Source of the DNA: Flavobacteriales bacterium
Lineage (GTDB): Bacteria; Bacteroidota; Bacteroidia; Flavobacteriales; Flavobacteriaceae
Reading direction: 5' to 3'
Assembly (NCBI GenBank): GCA_027066365.1
Contig: JAMONV010000049.1
Location: 1 to 64,000 of the forward strand
DNA: 64,000 nt
Both the position numbers and the translations under genes were made by a program. This document shows positions 52,567 through 61,218 of the stretch, piece after piece. The notes beneath the pieces are model-generated. The model ran no database searches. It was not told the DNA's origin and worked only from the letters and a program-made list of their open reading frames with translations. Positions within the stretch are counted from its first letter, which is position 1; each line of letters opens with the position of its first letter.

Positions 52567-54888
52567 TCACACTTCCCGATTCCCCGATTCCATGGATTTT
52601 TTTATGGGTTTATTCAATTTGGCCGAAATTTTCAAAATACGGCGGAAACTATCGATTAAATCGCGGGATTCGTTGAGGATGCTCATATAGAATCCGGAAT
52701 TTTTGACATCCACTTTGTGTTTCCGGACACGTTCGATTTGCCGGTTGAGTGCTTCGTCAACCATTTTGTCCATTTCGGCGGAAGTTTTGTGGGCCAATTT
52801 CAAAGATTGAAAGTCGCGATTGAGATAGGCGTCTTGAACCATCTTCAAATAATCGGAGAAAATGTTTGCAATGGCTTCCAAATCACGGATTTGATCGTCC
52901 AATAGCGGACGGTGATTATTGATGACATAATCTTTTGAGGCTTTGGAAATAAAATGAATGGATTGAATAATATCCTGAACGCGATTGAGCAATTTGATAT
53001 AATTATTTCCTATTTTGGCTTGGCTGTCTTCCAAATGTTGAAGTAAATAATACAGTTGATCACGCAGTTTGTTGGCTTGTTTAAAAAATTTGGTGATGTC
53101 TTTATTGACTTGTGTAAGTTTTTGTTCGTCGTATGCTTTCAAGCCTTCCACAATTTGCACGTAATCGTCTTGTAATTCGGCCAATAATTTGCTCAGGCGG
53201 TCGAAGGTATGTTCCAATACGTTTTTGACATCATCATTGAGTGCTTGTAGAATATTAAGTACTTCGGTTTGGCTTTCGGCTTCTTCTTCCTTGAATTTGA
53301 GATGGTTACGATAAATCAGGTATAAATCGATTAGGAAAACGGGGATGGCGATCCATATGCCCCAAGAAAACATCATGGATGCCAAAAGAGCCGATATGGA
53401 AAAAGCGATGAGTGCGGTCATAAACCAGCCGGCAATGACGTTAATCACACCGGCGATACGATAGACGGCGCTTTCGCGACCCCATGCGCGGTCGGCAAGG
53501 GATGAACCCATAGCCACCATGAAGGTTACATAAGTGGTGGAAAGAGGCAATTTGCGAGCCGTCCCCAAGGAAATAAGAATAGCGGCGACGATCAAATTGA
53601 TAGATGCGCGCACCACATCGAAATCCGGGGCGTTTTTATTGACTTTTTTGGCGTTTAGTTGTTCATAAGGAACTTGGAAACGTTTGTCAATCCAGCGTCG
53701 CACGTTGACGGGAATAAGCACTTCAAAAGCTTTGTTGATTTCGATGGCGGAACGCACAATTCCGCGAGAAACCAAATTGGAATCGAATTTTTCATCGGTT
53801 GCACCTTGTGCCGACAGGTTTAAGGCGGTTTCGGCTACGCGCATAGCTTTTTTGGAAAACCATAAGGTTAAAACCATAATCACTCCGGCGGCAATCAGAA
53901 AAAGGGTGGGTGTGGGCACTTTGTCGGCCAGAGCGTTCATCATGAAGGAGTCTGGCGATTGACCGCTTTGCACAAGTAATTGGTAGGCATTGAAACCGGC
54001 TATGGGAACACCTACGAAATTTACCAAATCGTTTCCGGCAAATGCCAGTGCCAAGGAAAAAGTTCCGGCTAAAATAATGAGTTTAAATACGTTATATTTC
54101 AAAAATTTATTGATGATATAGGCGATAACGGTTCCGGCAATCAAAGTGAGCGAAATGATTTGACGGCTATATTGCTTGATAAAGGGATTAATATCGCCGT
54201 AAAAAGGAGTTCCTTTCAAGCCTTTAAGAATAATGAAATAACCGATGGAGGCAAATGCGATTCCGCCGAAAAGGGCTACCGAAATGTTTCGTTTTCGGAT
54301 ATCGTATTGGAATGTAAAAACCAGTCTGGCCAAATATTGAACAATGGTCGCTACGGTAAATGCTACGATAATGGAGAAGAAAATTCCGCCGATAATTGCC
54401 AGGGCTTTGCTGCTATTAATATATTCGGCCAAGTCGCTTATGTCTTTTCCGTTGTGTTGACTGATTTTCCACAAGCTAACCGCCACAGCCGATCCGAGTA
54501 ATTCGAATACGATGGAAACCGTGGTGGAAGTAGGAAGTCCCAAGCGATTGAAGGTATCCAACATAATAATATCCGTTAACATAACTGCGGCGAAAATAAT
54601 CATGATGTCGTGGAAGGTAAACATCTGCGGATGAAAAATTCCTTTTCGTGCCACTTCCATCATACCGCTAGAAAATATGGCGCCGAAAAATACGCCCAAT
54701 GCGGCGGTGATTAAAATGGTGCGAAAGGAAAACACTTTGGATCCCAAAGCGGAATTGAGAAAATTGACGGCATCATTGCTCACGCCCACAATCAAATCGA
54801 GCACGGCCAGAACGATTAGCATGCCCACAATAATCATATAAATATCCATAAAAATGCGGCTTGGATTTTGATGTTCAAATTTAGCCAT
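52567..54888 (-). CDS. PiT-family inorganic phosphate transporter with a C-terminal PhoU-like domain
   Basis: This 773-residue protein has the two PiT signature repeats, GVSNDAVNFLNSALGSKV near the N-terminus and AFAGNDLVNFVGVPIAGF near 290. About 12 predicted spans run up to residue 545. After a short basic linker (about 545-560) the last 210 residues are soluble and helical with PhoU/DUF47-like heptads (LNILQALNDDVKNVLEHTF, LRDQLYYLLQHLEDSQA). Phosphate uptake by cation symport is the family function. In other bacteria the regulator is usually a separate gene beside pit, so here the two are fused. Confidence 0.9.
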   Translation of the reverse strand: MAKFEHQNPSRIFMDIYMIIVGMLIVLAVLDLIVGVSNDAVNFLNSALGSKVFSFRTILITAALGVFFGAIFSSGMMEVARKGIFHPQMFTFHDIMIIFAAVMLTDIIMLDTFNRLGLPTSTTVSIVFELLGSAVAVSLWKISQHNGKDISDLAEYINSSKALAIIGGIFFSIIVAFTVATIVQYLARLVFTFQYDIRKRNISVALFGGIAFASIGYFIILKGLKGTPFYGDINPFIKQYSRQIISLTLIAGTVIAYIINKFLKYNVFKLIILAGTFSLALAFAGNDLVNFVGVPIAGFNAYQLLVQSGQSPDSFMMNALADKVPTPTLFLIAAGVIMVLTLWFSKKAMRVAETALNLSAQGATDEKFDSNLVSRGIVRSAIEINKAFEVLIPVNVRRWIDKRFQVPYEQLNAKKVNKNAPDFDVVRASINLIVAAILISLGTARKLPLSTTYVTFMVAMGSSLADRAWGRESAVYRIAGVINVIAGWFMTALIAFSISALLASMMFSWGIWIAIPVFLIDLYLIYRNHLKFKEEEAESQTEVLNILQALNDDVKNVLEHTFDRLSKLLAELQDDYVQIVEGLKAYDEQKLTQVNKDITKFFKQANKLRDQLYYLLQHLEDSQAKIGNNYIKLLNRVQDIIQSIHFISKASKDYVINNHRPLLDDQIRDLEAIANIFSDYLKMVQDAYLNRDFQSLKLAHKTSAEMDKMVDEALNRQIERVRKHKVDVKNSGFYMSILNESRDLIDSFRRILKISAKLNKPIKKSMESGNREV

Positions 54889-54939
54889 AATTTTGTTGAT
54901 ACGGGATTGGAAAGTTTAATTTAAATTTAATTTTTAGCT

Positions 54940-54947
54940 TAACTTTG
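54940..54947 (+). promoter_or_regulatory. -7 box (TAACTTTG) 5 nt before the Pif1-like helicase ATG
   Basis: A full consensus octamer in the 64-bp divergent region. The 5-nt spacing to the ATG predicts a leaderless transcript. Confidence 0.6.
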
Positions 54948-54952
54948 TTTTC

Positions 54953-57376
54953 ATGGATTTACGCACGAATAAAGAATTGGATTTGGCTTATCGTTTTTTA
55001 GCCGAAACCTCGCGTCATGTTTTTTTAACGGGAAAGGCAGGCACGGGAAAGACTACCTTTCTAAAAAAAATCGTAGCGGAGCTACCCAAGCAAATGGCCG
55101 TTGTGGCGCCAACGGGTGTGGCGGCCATTAATGCGGGAGGTATGACCATTCATTCTTTGTTTCAACTTCCCCCGGAACTCTTATTACCCGGCTGGGAGAA
55201 GCGGAACCGGGTAAATAAATTTCGATTTTCCAAAGCCAAAAAAGAAATCATCAGGTATTTGGATTTGCTCGTTATTGACGAAATCAGTATGGTGCGCGCC
55301 GACGTTTTGGATGCCATCGATGAAATCATGAAACGCTACCGGAGAGACGATCGTCCCTTTGGGGGGGCACAGGTATTAATGATTGGAGATTTGCAACAAT
55401 TGTCGCCGGTGACACGTGAAAATGAGCGGGATTGGCTAAATCAATTTTATGAAACACCTTATTTTTTCAGCAGTAGTGTTTTTAGCAGGATGCAACCGGT
55501 TGTGATTGAATTAAAGGAAGTTTTTCGTCAGGAAAATGCAGAATTTATCGGGATTTTAAATCAAATCCGGGAGGGAAAAATTTCGGATGAAGCATTGAAA
55601 AAGCTTAATGAGCGTTATCTGCCGGATTTTGAACCGGAAGAAGGTGAAGGTTTTATCCGCTTGACTACGCACAACCGGAAAGCCGATGCCATAAATTTGA
55701 AAAAGCTGAATGATCTGCAAGGTAAAGCGATATGTTACAAAGCGAAAATCGAAGGACGATTTCCTTCCAATGCCTTCCCCACCGACGAAGAATTATGTCT
55801 GAAACCGCAAGCGCAAGTAATGTTTGTGCGGAATGATTCTTCCGGCGCCAATCGCTACTATAACGGGAAAATCGGGCGAGTGGTGAACCTTACCGAGGAA
55901 TATGTGGAAGTGGATACGGGAGATGAGACGGTGGAGGTTACACCGGAGCAATGGGAATACGCCACCTATGAAACAGACCCTGAAACTTTGGAAATTAAAC
56001 GCAAGGTGGAAGGTGTGTTCCGGCAATTGCCATTGCGGTTGGCATGGGCGATTACGGTGCACAAAAGTCAGGGTTTGACTTTCGATAAAGCCGTTATCGA
56101 TTTACAATCGGCATTTGCGCACGGGCAGGCTTATGTGGCATTGAGCCGCTGCCGGACATTGGAAGGATTGGTTTTGAAAGCACCGGTCACGGAGGGGCAG
56201 TTGATTTATGACATGCGTGTAAATCAATTTAACCGGTTTGTTCGTAGCCTTATGCCGGATGAAAAAACATTGCTAAATGCACGCAAGTTATATTTATTGG
56301 AGTGGTTAACGCGTTTGTATGATTATGAAGGGCTCAAGAAAAATTTGCAGAAACTGGTCGATCTTTTATACCAAAATCCTTCGGTTATCCAATCCGACGA
56401 TAAGGATTTACCGGCCGAGATATTGGAAACGAATTTGAAAGAAATTCTTGATATCTCACGCAAGTTTACGGCTGTCATTAAACGGGAAATAGCGAATATG
56501 AAAGACGGTTTTTTCGATAACGCATTCAAACAAAGATTAATTCATTCCGTAGTTTTTTTCGAAACAAAAACAATAGCTGTTCGTGAACGTTTCCTGCGAT
56601 TTGCTTATGATACGGATAATATGGAATTGGCCAAGCGCCTAGACGAATTGGTGATGGAAATATCGATTGAAATGAAGCGAAAAATTTATTTGATGCAGGG
56701 ATTACAAAAGGATTTTTCCACGGAATACTATTTACGATTGAAACATTCCTTTGAAGCAATTCGCCGACAAGAAGAAAAGAAAGAGGAAAAACGAAAGACC
56801 GCAAAAAAAGTTACTTATCCCGATTTGCTTGAAGCATTACGTTCATTGCGATATGAATTGAGCATTGCCGAAAATGTTCCGCCTTACAGGATTTTTACGC
56901 AGGAGACTTTATACGAATTGGCCGAACGCATGCCGGTGACCTTGAAACAGCTCAAAAAAATTCAAGGAATCGGCAAGGCGAGAATGCAAAATTACGGTGA
57001 AGAAATTATTGAAACAATCAAAGCATATTGCATTGCCAACGAAATTTCCATGCATGAGGATGAAAAACCTAAATTGAGTTCGAAAGAAATCAGTTTGCAA
57101 ATGTATTCGGAAGGAAAAAATCCGGAAGAAATAGCTGCGGAACGGGAGTTGACCAAGGAAACGGTAATCGGGCATTTGTTGAATTTTATAGCGAATAACC
57201 GAGTAAAAATAGCGGATTTGATAGATACTGAAAAGTTGAAGGAAATATTAAAACTTATTGAAAATCATGGGGATGAAAGCTTAAGCCTTTTAAAAGAAAA
57301 AGGCGGCGACCGCTTTTCTTATACCGAATTGCGAATTGCCAGGGCTTATTACCGAACGAACTATAAGAAAAAGTAA
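54953..57376 (+). CDS. Pif1-like helicase with RecQ-type HRDC and HTH C-terminal domains
   Basis: This 807-residue SF1 helicase has the Pif1/RecD2-like motif I FLTGKAGTGKTTFLKKI (about 24-40), motif Ia VVAPTGVAAINAGGMTIHSLF, motif II LLVIDEISMVRADVLD, and motif III MIGDLQQLSPV. The late UvrD_C-like block is RLAWAITVHKSQGLTFDKAVIDL and AYVALSRCRTLEGL. The C-terminal third has an HRDC-like segment (about 620-690, with RMPVTLKQLKKIQGIGKAR) and an HTH segment (EISLQMYSEGKNPEEIAAER), as in Bacteroidota RecQ. It likely unwinds replication or recombination intermediates. It diverges from the phosphate transporter gene. Confidence 0.88.
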   Translation: MDLRTNKELDLAYRFLAETSRHVFLTGKAGTGKTTFLKKIVAELPKQMAVVAPTGVAAINAGGMTIHSLFQLPPELLLPGWEKRNRVNKFRFSKAKKEIIRYLDLLVIDEISMVRADVLDAIDEIMKRYRRDDRPFGGAQVLMIGDLQQLSPVTRENERDWLNQFYETPYFFSSSVFSRMQPVVIELKEVFRQENAEFIGILNQIREGKISDEALKKLNERYLPDFEPEEGEGFIRLTTHNRKADAINLKKLNDLQGKAICYKAKIEGRFPSNAFPTDEELCLKPQAQVMFVRNDSSGANRYYNGKIGRVVNLTEEYVEVDTGDETVEVTPEQWEYATYETDPETLEIKRKVEGVFRQLPLRLAWAITVHKSQGLTFDKAVIDLQSAFAHGQAYVALSRCRTLEGLVLKAPVTEGQLIYDMRVNQFNRFVRSLMPDEKTLLNARKLYLLEWLTRLYDYEGLKKNLQKLVDLLYQNPSVIQSDDKDLPAEILETNLKEILDISRKFTAVIKREIANMKDGFFDNAFKQRLIHSVVFFETKTIAVRERFLRFAYDTDNMELAKRLDELVMEISIEMKRKIYLMQGLQKDFSTEYYLRLKHSFEAIRRQEEKKEEKRKTAKKVTYPDLLEALRSLRYELSIAENVPPYRIFTQETLYELAERMPVTLKQLKKIQGIGKARMQNYGEEIIETIKAYCIANEISMHEDEKPKLSSKEISLQMYSEGKNPEEIAAERELTKETVIGHLLNFIANNRVKIADLIDTEKLKEILKLIENHGDESLSLLKEKGGDRFSYTELRIARAYYRTNYKKK

Positions 57377-57406
57377 TAAATTTATGCTGTTTTAAATTTT
57401 CATATT

Positions 57407-57859
57407 ATGGAAGAACAAAAGAAACAATCATATCGAAGTATAAAAGTAGCCGTAGGGACGGGGCGTCCGGGAACACGAATAGCGGAACATGCCGGAAAGA
57501 CGCGATTTTTCAAGGTTTTCGAGATAGAAGAAACCGCTGACGGTTTGCGCATGAAAAAGACCGAAATGATTACATTGGACGAAGGCCAAACATTGCATGA
57601 TGTGTTGCACCGGAATCCTATTGATTTTAGCGGACATCCTTTGGAAGATGCGGAAATTATTCTTACACGAAGCATAGGGATGGGGGCCGTTCAAAAGTTA
57701 TATATGCTGGGGAAAAGAGCCTATATGATTGCGGAAAAAAATCCCGAAGATGCCATTGAAAAACTTATGGCAGGCACGTTAAAAGCTTTGGATCCTTCGC
57801 AACATCACCATCACCACCATGAGCATCATCATCAAGACAAAAATGAACACGAAGATTGA
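57407..57859 (+). CDS. NifX/NifB-like (dinitrogenase FeMo-cofactor biosynthesis) domain protein with a His-rich tail
   Basis: This 150-residue protein has the small ribonuclease H-like fold of the NifX/NafY/NifB-C family: an opening strand SIKVAVGTGRPGTRIAEHAGKTRFFKVFEI in two parts, a central helix TLHDVLHRNP, and ILTRSIGMGAVQKLYMLGKRAYMI with the GxGxxxxL turn. No nitrogenase gene is here, and many such proteins occur in non-fixing bacteria with unknown roles, possibly in metal cluster handling. The C-terminus holds a HHHHHHEHHH segment, a natural metal-binding tail. It follows the helicase gene by 30 nt. Confidence 0.85.
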   Translation: MEEQKKQSYRSIKVAVGTGRPGTRIAEHAGKTRFFKVFEIEETADGLRMKKTEMITLDEGQTLHDVLHRNPIDFSGHPLEDAEIILTRSIGMGAVQKLYMLGKRAYMIAEKNPEDAIEKLMAGTLKALDPSQHHHHHHEHHHQDKNEHED

Positions 57860-57873
57860 GTATAAGAGTGTGA

Positions 57874-58572
57874 TTAAAGATTTTTATTTCGTTTAGCCAG
57901 AATATCCAAAATATACGCCAGTTGTTCGTCGCGAGTCATCCGGCTGTTGTCCAAAATGATAGCGTCGGGAGCTTGAATGAGAGGCGAAGCTTCGCGAGTC
58001 GTATCGATTTGATCGCGTTGACGTAGGTTATTTAAAACTTCTTCTAAAGGAATTTCAATGCCTTTTTGTTTCAGTTCTTCCCAACGCCGGCGGGCCCGTA
58101 TTTCGGGCGATGCAGTCATAAAAATTTTCAATTCGGCATCGGGCATAACAACTGTTCCGATATCGCGACCGTCCATAACGTAGCCTTTTCCTTCCGCCAT
58201 GGCTTGTTGCAATGCGACGAGTTTTTTGCGCACTTGAGGAATTTCGGCAATAAGACTGACATATTCCGATACGGGCATTCGACGAATTTCGTTTTCCACC
58301 TTTTCGTCATTGAGGAAAGTTTCGGCTTGGCCGGTGGTGTTGTTAAACCGGAAATCGATTTTAATTTTATCCAAAGCTTTGAGCAAGGGTTCGATGCGTA
58401 TTTTTCCGTCACGAATCAAATCGTTTCGCAGGGCAAATAAAGTAACGGCACGATACATGGCACCCGTGTCGATGTAAATATAACCGAGTTTTTGAGCTAA
58501 AGCTTTGGCTAGAGTGCTTTTCCCGGTGGACGAATAGCCGTCGATGGCGATATTAATTTTTTTGTTTTGCAT
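57874..58572 (-). CDS. cmk: Cytidylate kinase
   Basis: This 232-residue enzyme phosphorylates CMP and dCMP. Walker A is IDGYSSTGKSTLAKALA (about 10-26), followed by YIDTGAMYRAVTLFA, the VMDGRDIGTVVMPDAELKIFM block and the lid RARRRWEEL. LRQRDQIDTTREASPL is also characteristic. The start overlaps the porQ end by 20 bp, and porQ-cmk is a neighbourhood I know from other Bacteroidota, so the two are co-transcribed. Confidence 0.95.
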   Translation of the reverse strand: MQNKKINIAIDGYSSTGKSTLAKALAQKLGYIYIDTGAMYRAVTLFALRNDLIRDGKIRIEPLLKALDKIKIDFRFNNTTGQAETFLNDEKVENEIRRMPVSEYVSLIAEIPQVRKKLVALQQAMAEGKGYVMDGRDIGTVVMPDAELKIFMTASPEIRARRRWEELKQKGIEIPLEEVLNNLRQRDQIDTTREASPLIQAPDAIILDNSRMTRDEQLAYILDILAKRNKNL

Positions 58573-59575
58573 TCAAGAAAATATTTAATCCGATTAAATG
58601 AGTATTTCCGGCAAAATGATATTGACCGTAGCCGTAGTGCAGCGCGAATCTATTGAGGCGAATTCCCAAACCCGCCGAAAATCCCGATGAGAAATTGATA
58701 TCTTTTAGTCCGAGTTCGGCGGCACGTCGAAAATTAAATCCCAGTCGTAAGTTGAGGCGTTTTCGTGGAAAAATTTCCACGCCGGTGATGATATGGCGGA
58801 AAATATGATGAATAATCGTTATGTTTTCATGTTGAATATTCCCATTGGGATCGGTTTGATCACGTGCGGTATTGATAAAGGCGATTCGTGGTTTTTGGAG
58901 GTTTTCGAGGGTTATGTATAGACGAATCGGGGCATGTTCCAACAATTTGGCATAGGTCAGATCGATTTCAAAGGGCAGCGCTTCCCGGGTTCCGTTGTAG
59001 GTGGTGATTTGTCTTCCTGCATTGCGAAAAACCAGCGCCACTTCATTACCGTTATGACGGTAGGAAATGCCGAGATCGAAGGCGATTCCCTCGGATCGGT
59101 ATGAAGCCAAAACGGAGTGAATCCATTTGAGGTTTAATCCGGCTGACCAACGTTCATTGAAGCGATAGGCATATCCCGCATACAAAGCGCTTTCGGAAGC
59201 GGTAAAAGTGCCTGTCTTTTCGCCGGTATCATCGGCGGCGATAAATTTTCCGTAATTCAAATAGTGTATTCCGGCGAACAGATAACCGGTTTCGGGCAAA
59301 TGAAAAACATAACCTGCTTGGCCGTAGTTGATGTCGGTGAGATGGTTTGCATAATTTAAACCTATGATACCGTTTTGTGTGCTGTCGATAAGCGCAGGAT
59401 TACCGAAGTTTTGCATAATATCATATCCTGTGGAAACAAATTGTTTCCCGCCGAGGGAGGTTTGAAAAGCCGATGGACTAAGACTTAAAAAACGGTATGT
59501 GGCTGTGCCGCCAATTTGTGCTTGAATGGTTAGCGTGAATAAAAAAGAAGTGAACAACCGGGCGGTTTTTTTCAT
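58553..59575 (-). CDS. porQ: Type IX secretion system protein PorQ
   Basis: This 340-residue protein has a signal peptide ending near TIQAQIGG. The mature N-terminus GGTATYRFLSLSPSAFQTSLGG matches PorQ well, followed by GNPALIDSTQNGIIGLNYANH and a series of amphipathic strands of the FadL-like barrel. PorQ works with PorV and PorZ in the T9SS attachment complex at the outer membrane. The partner cmk lies immediately downstream with overlapping ends. T9SS cargo is present in this window. Confidence 0.88.
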   Translation of the reverse strand: MKKTARLFTSFLFTLTIQAQIGGTATYRFLSLSPSAFQTSLGGKQFVSTGYDIMQNFGNPALIDSTQNGIIGLNYANHLTDINYGQAGYVFHLPETGYLFAGIHYLNYGKFIAADDTGEKTGTFTASESALYAGYAYRFNERWSAGLNLKWIHSVLASYRSEGIAFDLGISYRHNGNEVALVFRNAGRQITTYNGTREALPFEIDLTYAKLLEHAPIRLYITLENLQKPRIAFINTARDQTDPNGNIQHENITIIHHIFRHIITGVEIFPRKRLNLRLGFNFRRAAELGLKDINFSSGFSAGLGIRLNRFALHYGYGQYHFAGNTHLIGLNIFLNAKQKN

Positions 59576-59606
59576 GCGGTAAGATTATCTGCTGAAATTA
59601 TATCGC

Positions 59607-59622
59607 CAAAAATACAAAATTA
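59607..59622 (-). promoter_or_regulatory. Two tandem -7 boxes before porQ (TAATTTTG, TATTTTTG)
   Basis: On the minus strand two full consensus octamers lie head to tail (59622-59615 and 59614-59607). The second overlaps the usual position for a start about 25 nt before the porQ ATG. No clear -33 TTG is seen, and the site covers the end of lpxH. Confidence 0.5.
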
Positions 59623-60432
59623 TTGTTTGGGCGGTTTATAAATTGCTTTTCCCGACAAAACGTTTAATTGAATATCCAATCCGTCACTTTCGGCAAATGA
59701 AAACCAGTTGATCCAGTCGCCCAGGTTAATATAACGACTTTTGCGGTTCGACAAAGGATAATCAACGGCATGATGTCGATGGCCGAAAATAAAAAAATCG
59801 TAATGTTTGTTTTGTAAAATGGCTTCGGAAAAAAGCATTAAATATTCTTTGTCGGGGCCGCGAAAACGAGTTACCTGACGGGGCGTTGAAGCACGGCTGC
59901 GGTGCGAGAAAAACGAAGCCAATGGAATACCTATATCGGGATGTAACCAACGATAAAGCCATTGGGAAACCGGGTTTCGAAAAATTTTCTTAAGGAATTT
60001 GTAAGAATGGTCACCGGGGCCTAATCCGTCGCCATGAGCAACGAAAATTTTCAATTGATTGAGTGTTAAATCCACGGCATCGGAGTGAATTTGCATGCCG
60101 ATTTCTTGCCGGAAGTAATCTTTGAGCCACATATCATGATTGCCGAAAAAATAATGAATGCCAATACCTTTGTCGGCCATTCGGGCTAATTTCCCCAAAA
60201 TCCGGGTAAAATATTTGGGAACGGTGTGTCGATAATCAAACCAAAAATCAAAGATATCACCGACCAAAAACAGGGCAAAAACGTTGTTTTCGATTTTGTC
60301 GAGCCATTCCACGATTTTTTTCTCGCGAAGGCGGCTTTGTTCGGCATCGGGCCAACCGAGGTGCCAGTCGGAGAGAAAATAGATTTTTTTTCTTTCGGGA
60401 AGATTGATATTGACCTTATCCGTTTTGATCAT
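59620..60432 (-). CDS. lpxH: UDP-2,3-diacylglucosamine diphosphatase LpxH-like
   Basis: This 270-residue calcineurin-fold enzyme would cleave UDP-diacylglucosamine in lipid A synthesis. Metal-binding motifs are all present: YFLSDWHLGWPD, LVGDIFDFWFDYR, YFFGNHDMWL, VAHGDGLGPGD and IFGHRHHAV. The ATG at 60432 overlaps the queD end by 17 bp. An ATG at 60450 is possible and would add six residues. Bacteroidota often carry several LpxH-like enzymes, so the exact substrate is a family inference. Confidence 0.88.
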   Translation of the reverse strand: MIKTDKVNINLPERKKIYFLSDWHLGWPDAEQSRLREKKIVEWLDKIENNVFALFLVGDIFDFWFDYRHTVPKYFTRILGKLARMADKGIGIHYFFGNHDMWLKDYFRQEIGMQIHSDAVDLTLNQLKIFVAHGDGLGPGDHSYKFLKKIFRNPVSQWLYRWLHPDIGIPLASFFSHRSRASTPRQVTRFRGPDKEYLMLFSEAILQNKHYDFFIFGHRHHAVDYPLSNRKSRYINLGDWINWFSFAESDGLDIQLNVLSGKAIYKPPKQ

Positions 60433-60886
60433 CGGCGTACCATTCGGCATAAGAAGTGCCTGTTTCGTATAATTTTAATGAAAAAAGTTTGACATTTTCG
60501 GGTAAATTTTCGCGAATGCGCGAAGCAATATCCAGAAGCATCATTTCACCGGTCGGCTGGAAATCCACCAATAGAATCCGGTGACCTTTTTCCCGTAAAT
60601 AATCGCCTGTTTCCCGATATCCGCCGTTACGATTCAATAGCAATGCGTGATCATAAATATCCACAACATGTTCTTTAACAATCTTTTTTAAATCGCCGAA
60701 GTCAATTACCATTCCGAATTTAACATGGGCCGGATCGTCGATGGGATGGCCTTGTACAGTAACTTCCAATCGATAGCTGTGGCCGTGAACATGGCGACAT
60801 TTTCCGTCGTATCCGGCAAGCGCGTGTCCTGTTTCAAAATGAAAAATTTTAGTTAGCCTTATGACCGGTTTCTTCGTCTTCTTCAT
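60416..60886 (-). CDS. queD: 6-pyruvoyl-tetrahydropterin synthase / 6-carboxytetrahydropterin synthase family
   Basis: This 156-residue enzyme has the FHFETGHALAGYDGKCRHVHGHSY core: zinc ligands His21, His34 and His36 and the catalytic Cys30. It also has the MVIDFGDLKKIVKE and DHALLLNR segments and a C-terminal KLYETGTSYAEW, whose Glu binds the pterin. The likely role is the queuosine precursor step (QueD), though PTPS activity cannot be excluded. The ATG at 60886 (MKKTKKPVIRLTKIF) lies inside the upstream small gene. The start codon further upstream is not supported. Confidence 0.88.
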   Translation of the reverse strand: MKKTKKPVIRLTKIFHFETGHALAGYDGKCRHVHGHSYRLEVTVQGHPIDDPAHVKFGMVIDFGDLKKIVKEHVVDIYDHALLLNRNGGYRETGDYLREKGHRILLVDFQPTGEMMLLDIASRIRENLPENVKLFSLKLYETGTSYAEWYADDQNG

Positions 60887-61004
60887 CGGGAACGTATTTT
60901 TTTTCCAGAAATTTGAGCACGACAAATGTGATAACAAAGCCTAAAATAACAGGCAATAATGCCGTAAACCAATAGGCTAGATGATATGTCCAATTTTTTT
61001 CCAT
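60849..61004 (-). CDS. 51-residue single-span membrane protein overlapping the queD start
   Basis: The translated product has 51 residues: a short Trp/Tyr-containing start (MEKNWTYHLAYW), one hydrophobic span (about 13-31), a basic KFLEKKY flank that suggests the C-terminus is cytoplasmic, and an acidic end (DEEDEETGHKAN). It has a consensus -7 box 7 nt before the ATG. Its last 38 bp overlap the first codons of queD in another frame, which suggests translational coupling. No named family is recognised. Confidence 0.65.
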   Translation of the reverse strand: MEKNWTYHLAYWFTALLPVILGFVITFVVLKFLEKKYVPDEEDEETGHKAN

Positions 61005-61011
61005 GCAAGTG

Positions 61012-61019
61012 CAAATATA
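61012..61019 (-). promoter_or_regulatory. -7 box (TATATTTG) 7 nt before the 51-residue protein gene
   Basis: A full consensus octamer on the minus strand. It probably drives the small gene together with queD and lpxH as one transcript, and the spacing predicts a leaderless or nearly leaderless mRNA. Confidence 0.6.
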
Positions 61020-61189
61020 GTTTTTTTTGACTCGCTATGAAATTACTATACGGCAAAAAAAAATTTGAAGCGAACAAATGATTGCGCAGGATTGATGGAG
61101 AATGGTGTATGAAAAAAAGTTATGAGAATGATAAAAAACCGAGAGGATAAATCGTGTTGGAAATACTTTTTTTAGTGGTTGGAAAATGG

Positions 61190-61197
61190 TAATTTTG
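61190..61197 (+). promoter_or_regulatory. -7 box (TAATTTTG) of pheT
   Basis: A full consensus octamer 21 nt before the pheT ATG. The -33 TTG is not found at 19-21 nt. Confidence 0.5.
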
Positions 61198-61218
61198 CAC
61201 GTCATAAAAATTTCATGA

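Noticed and set aside
57797-57840. HHHHHH at the end of the NifX-like protein as a cloning artefact
   Set aside because: The His codons are mixed CAT and CAC within a longer His/Glu/Asp tail and continue to a natural stop inside chromosomal context.
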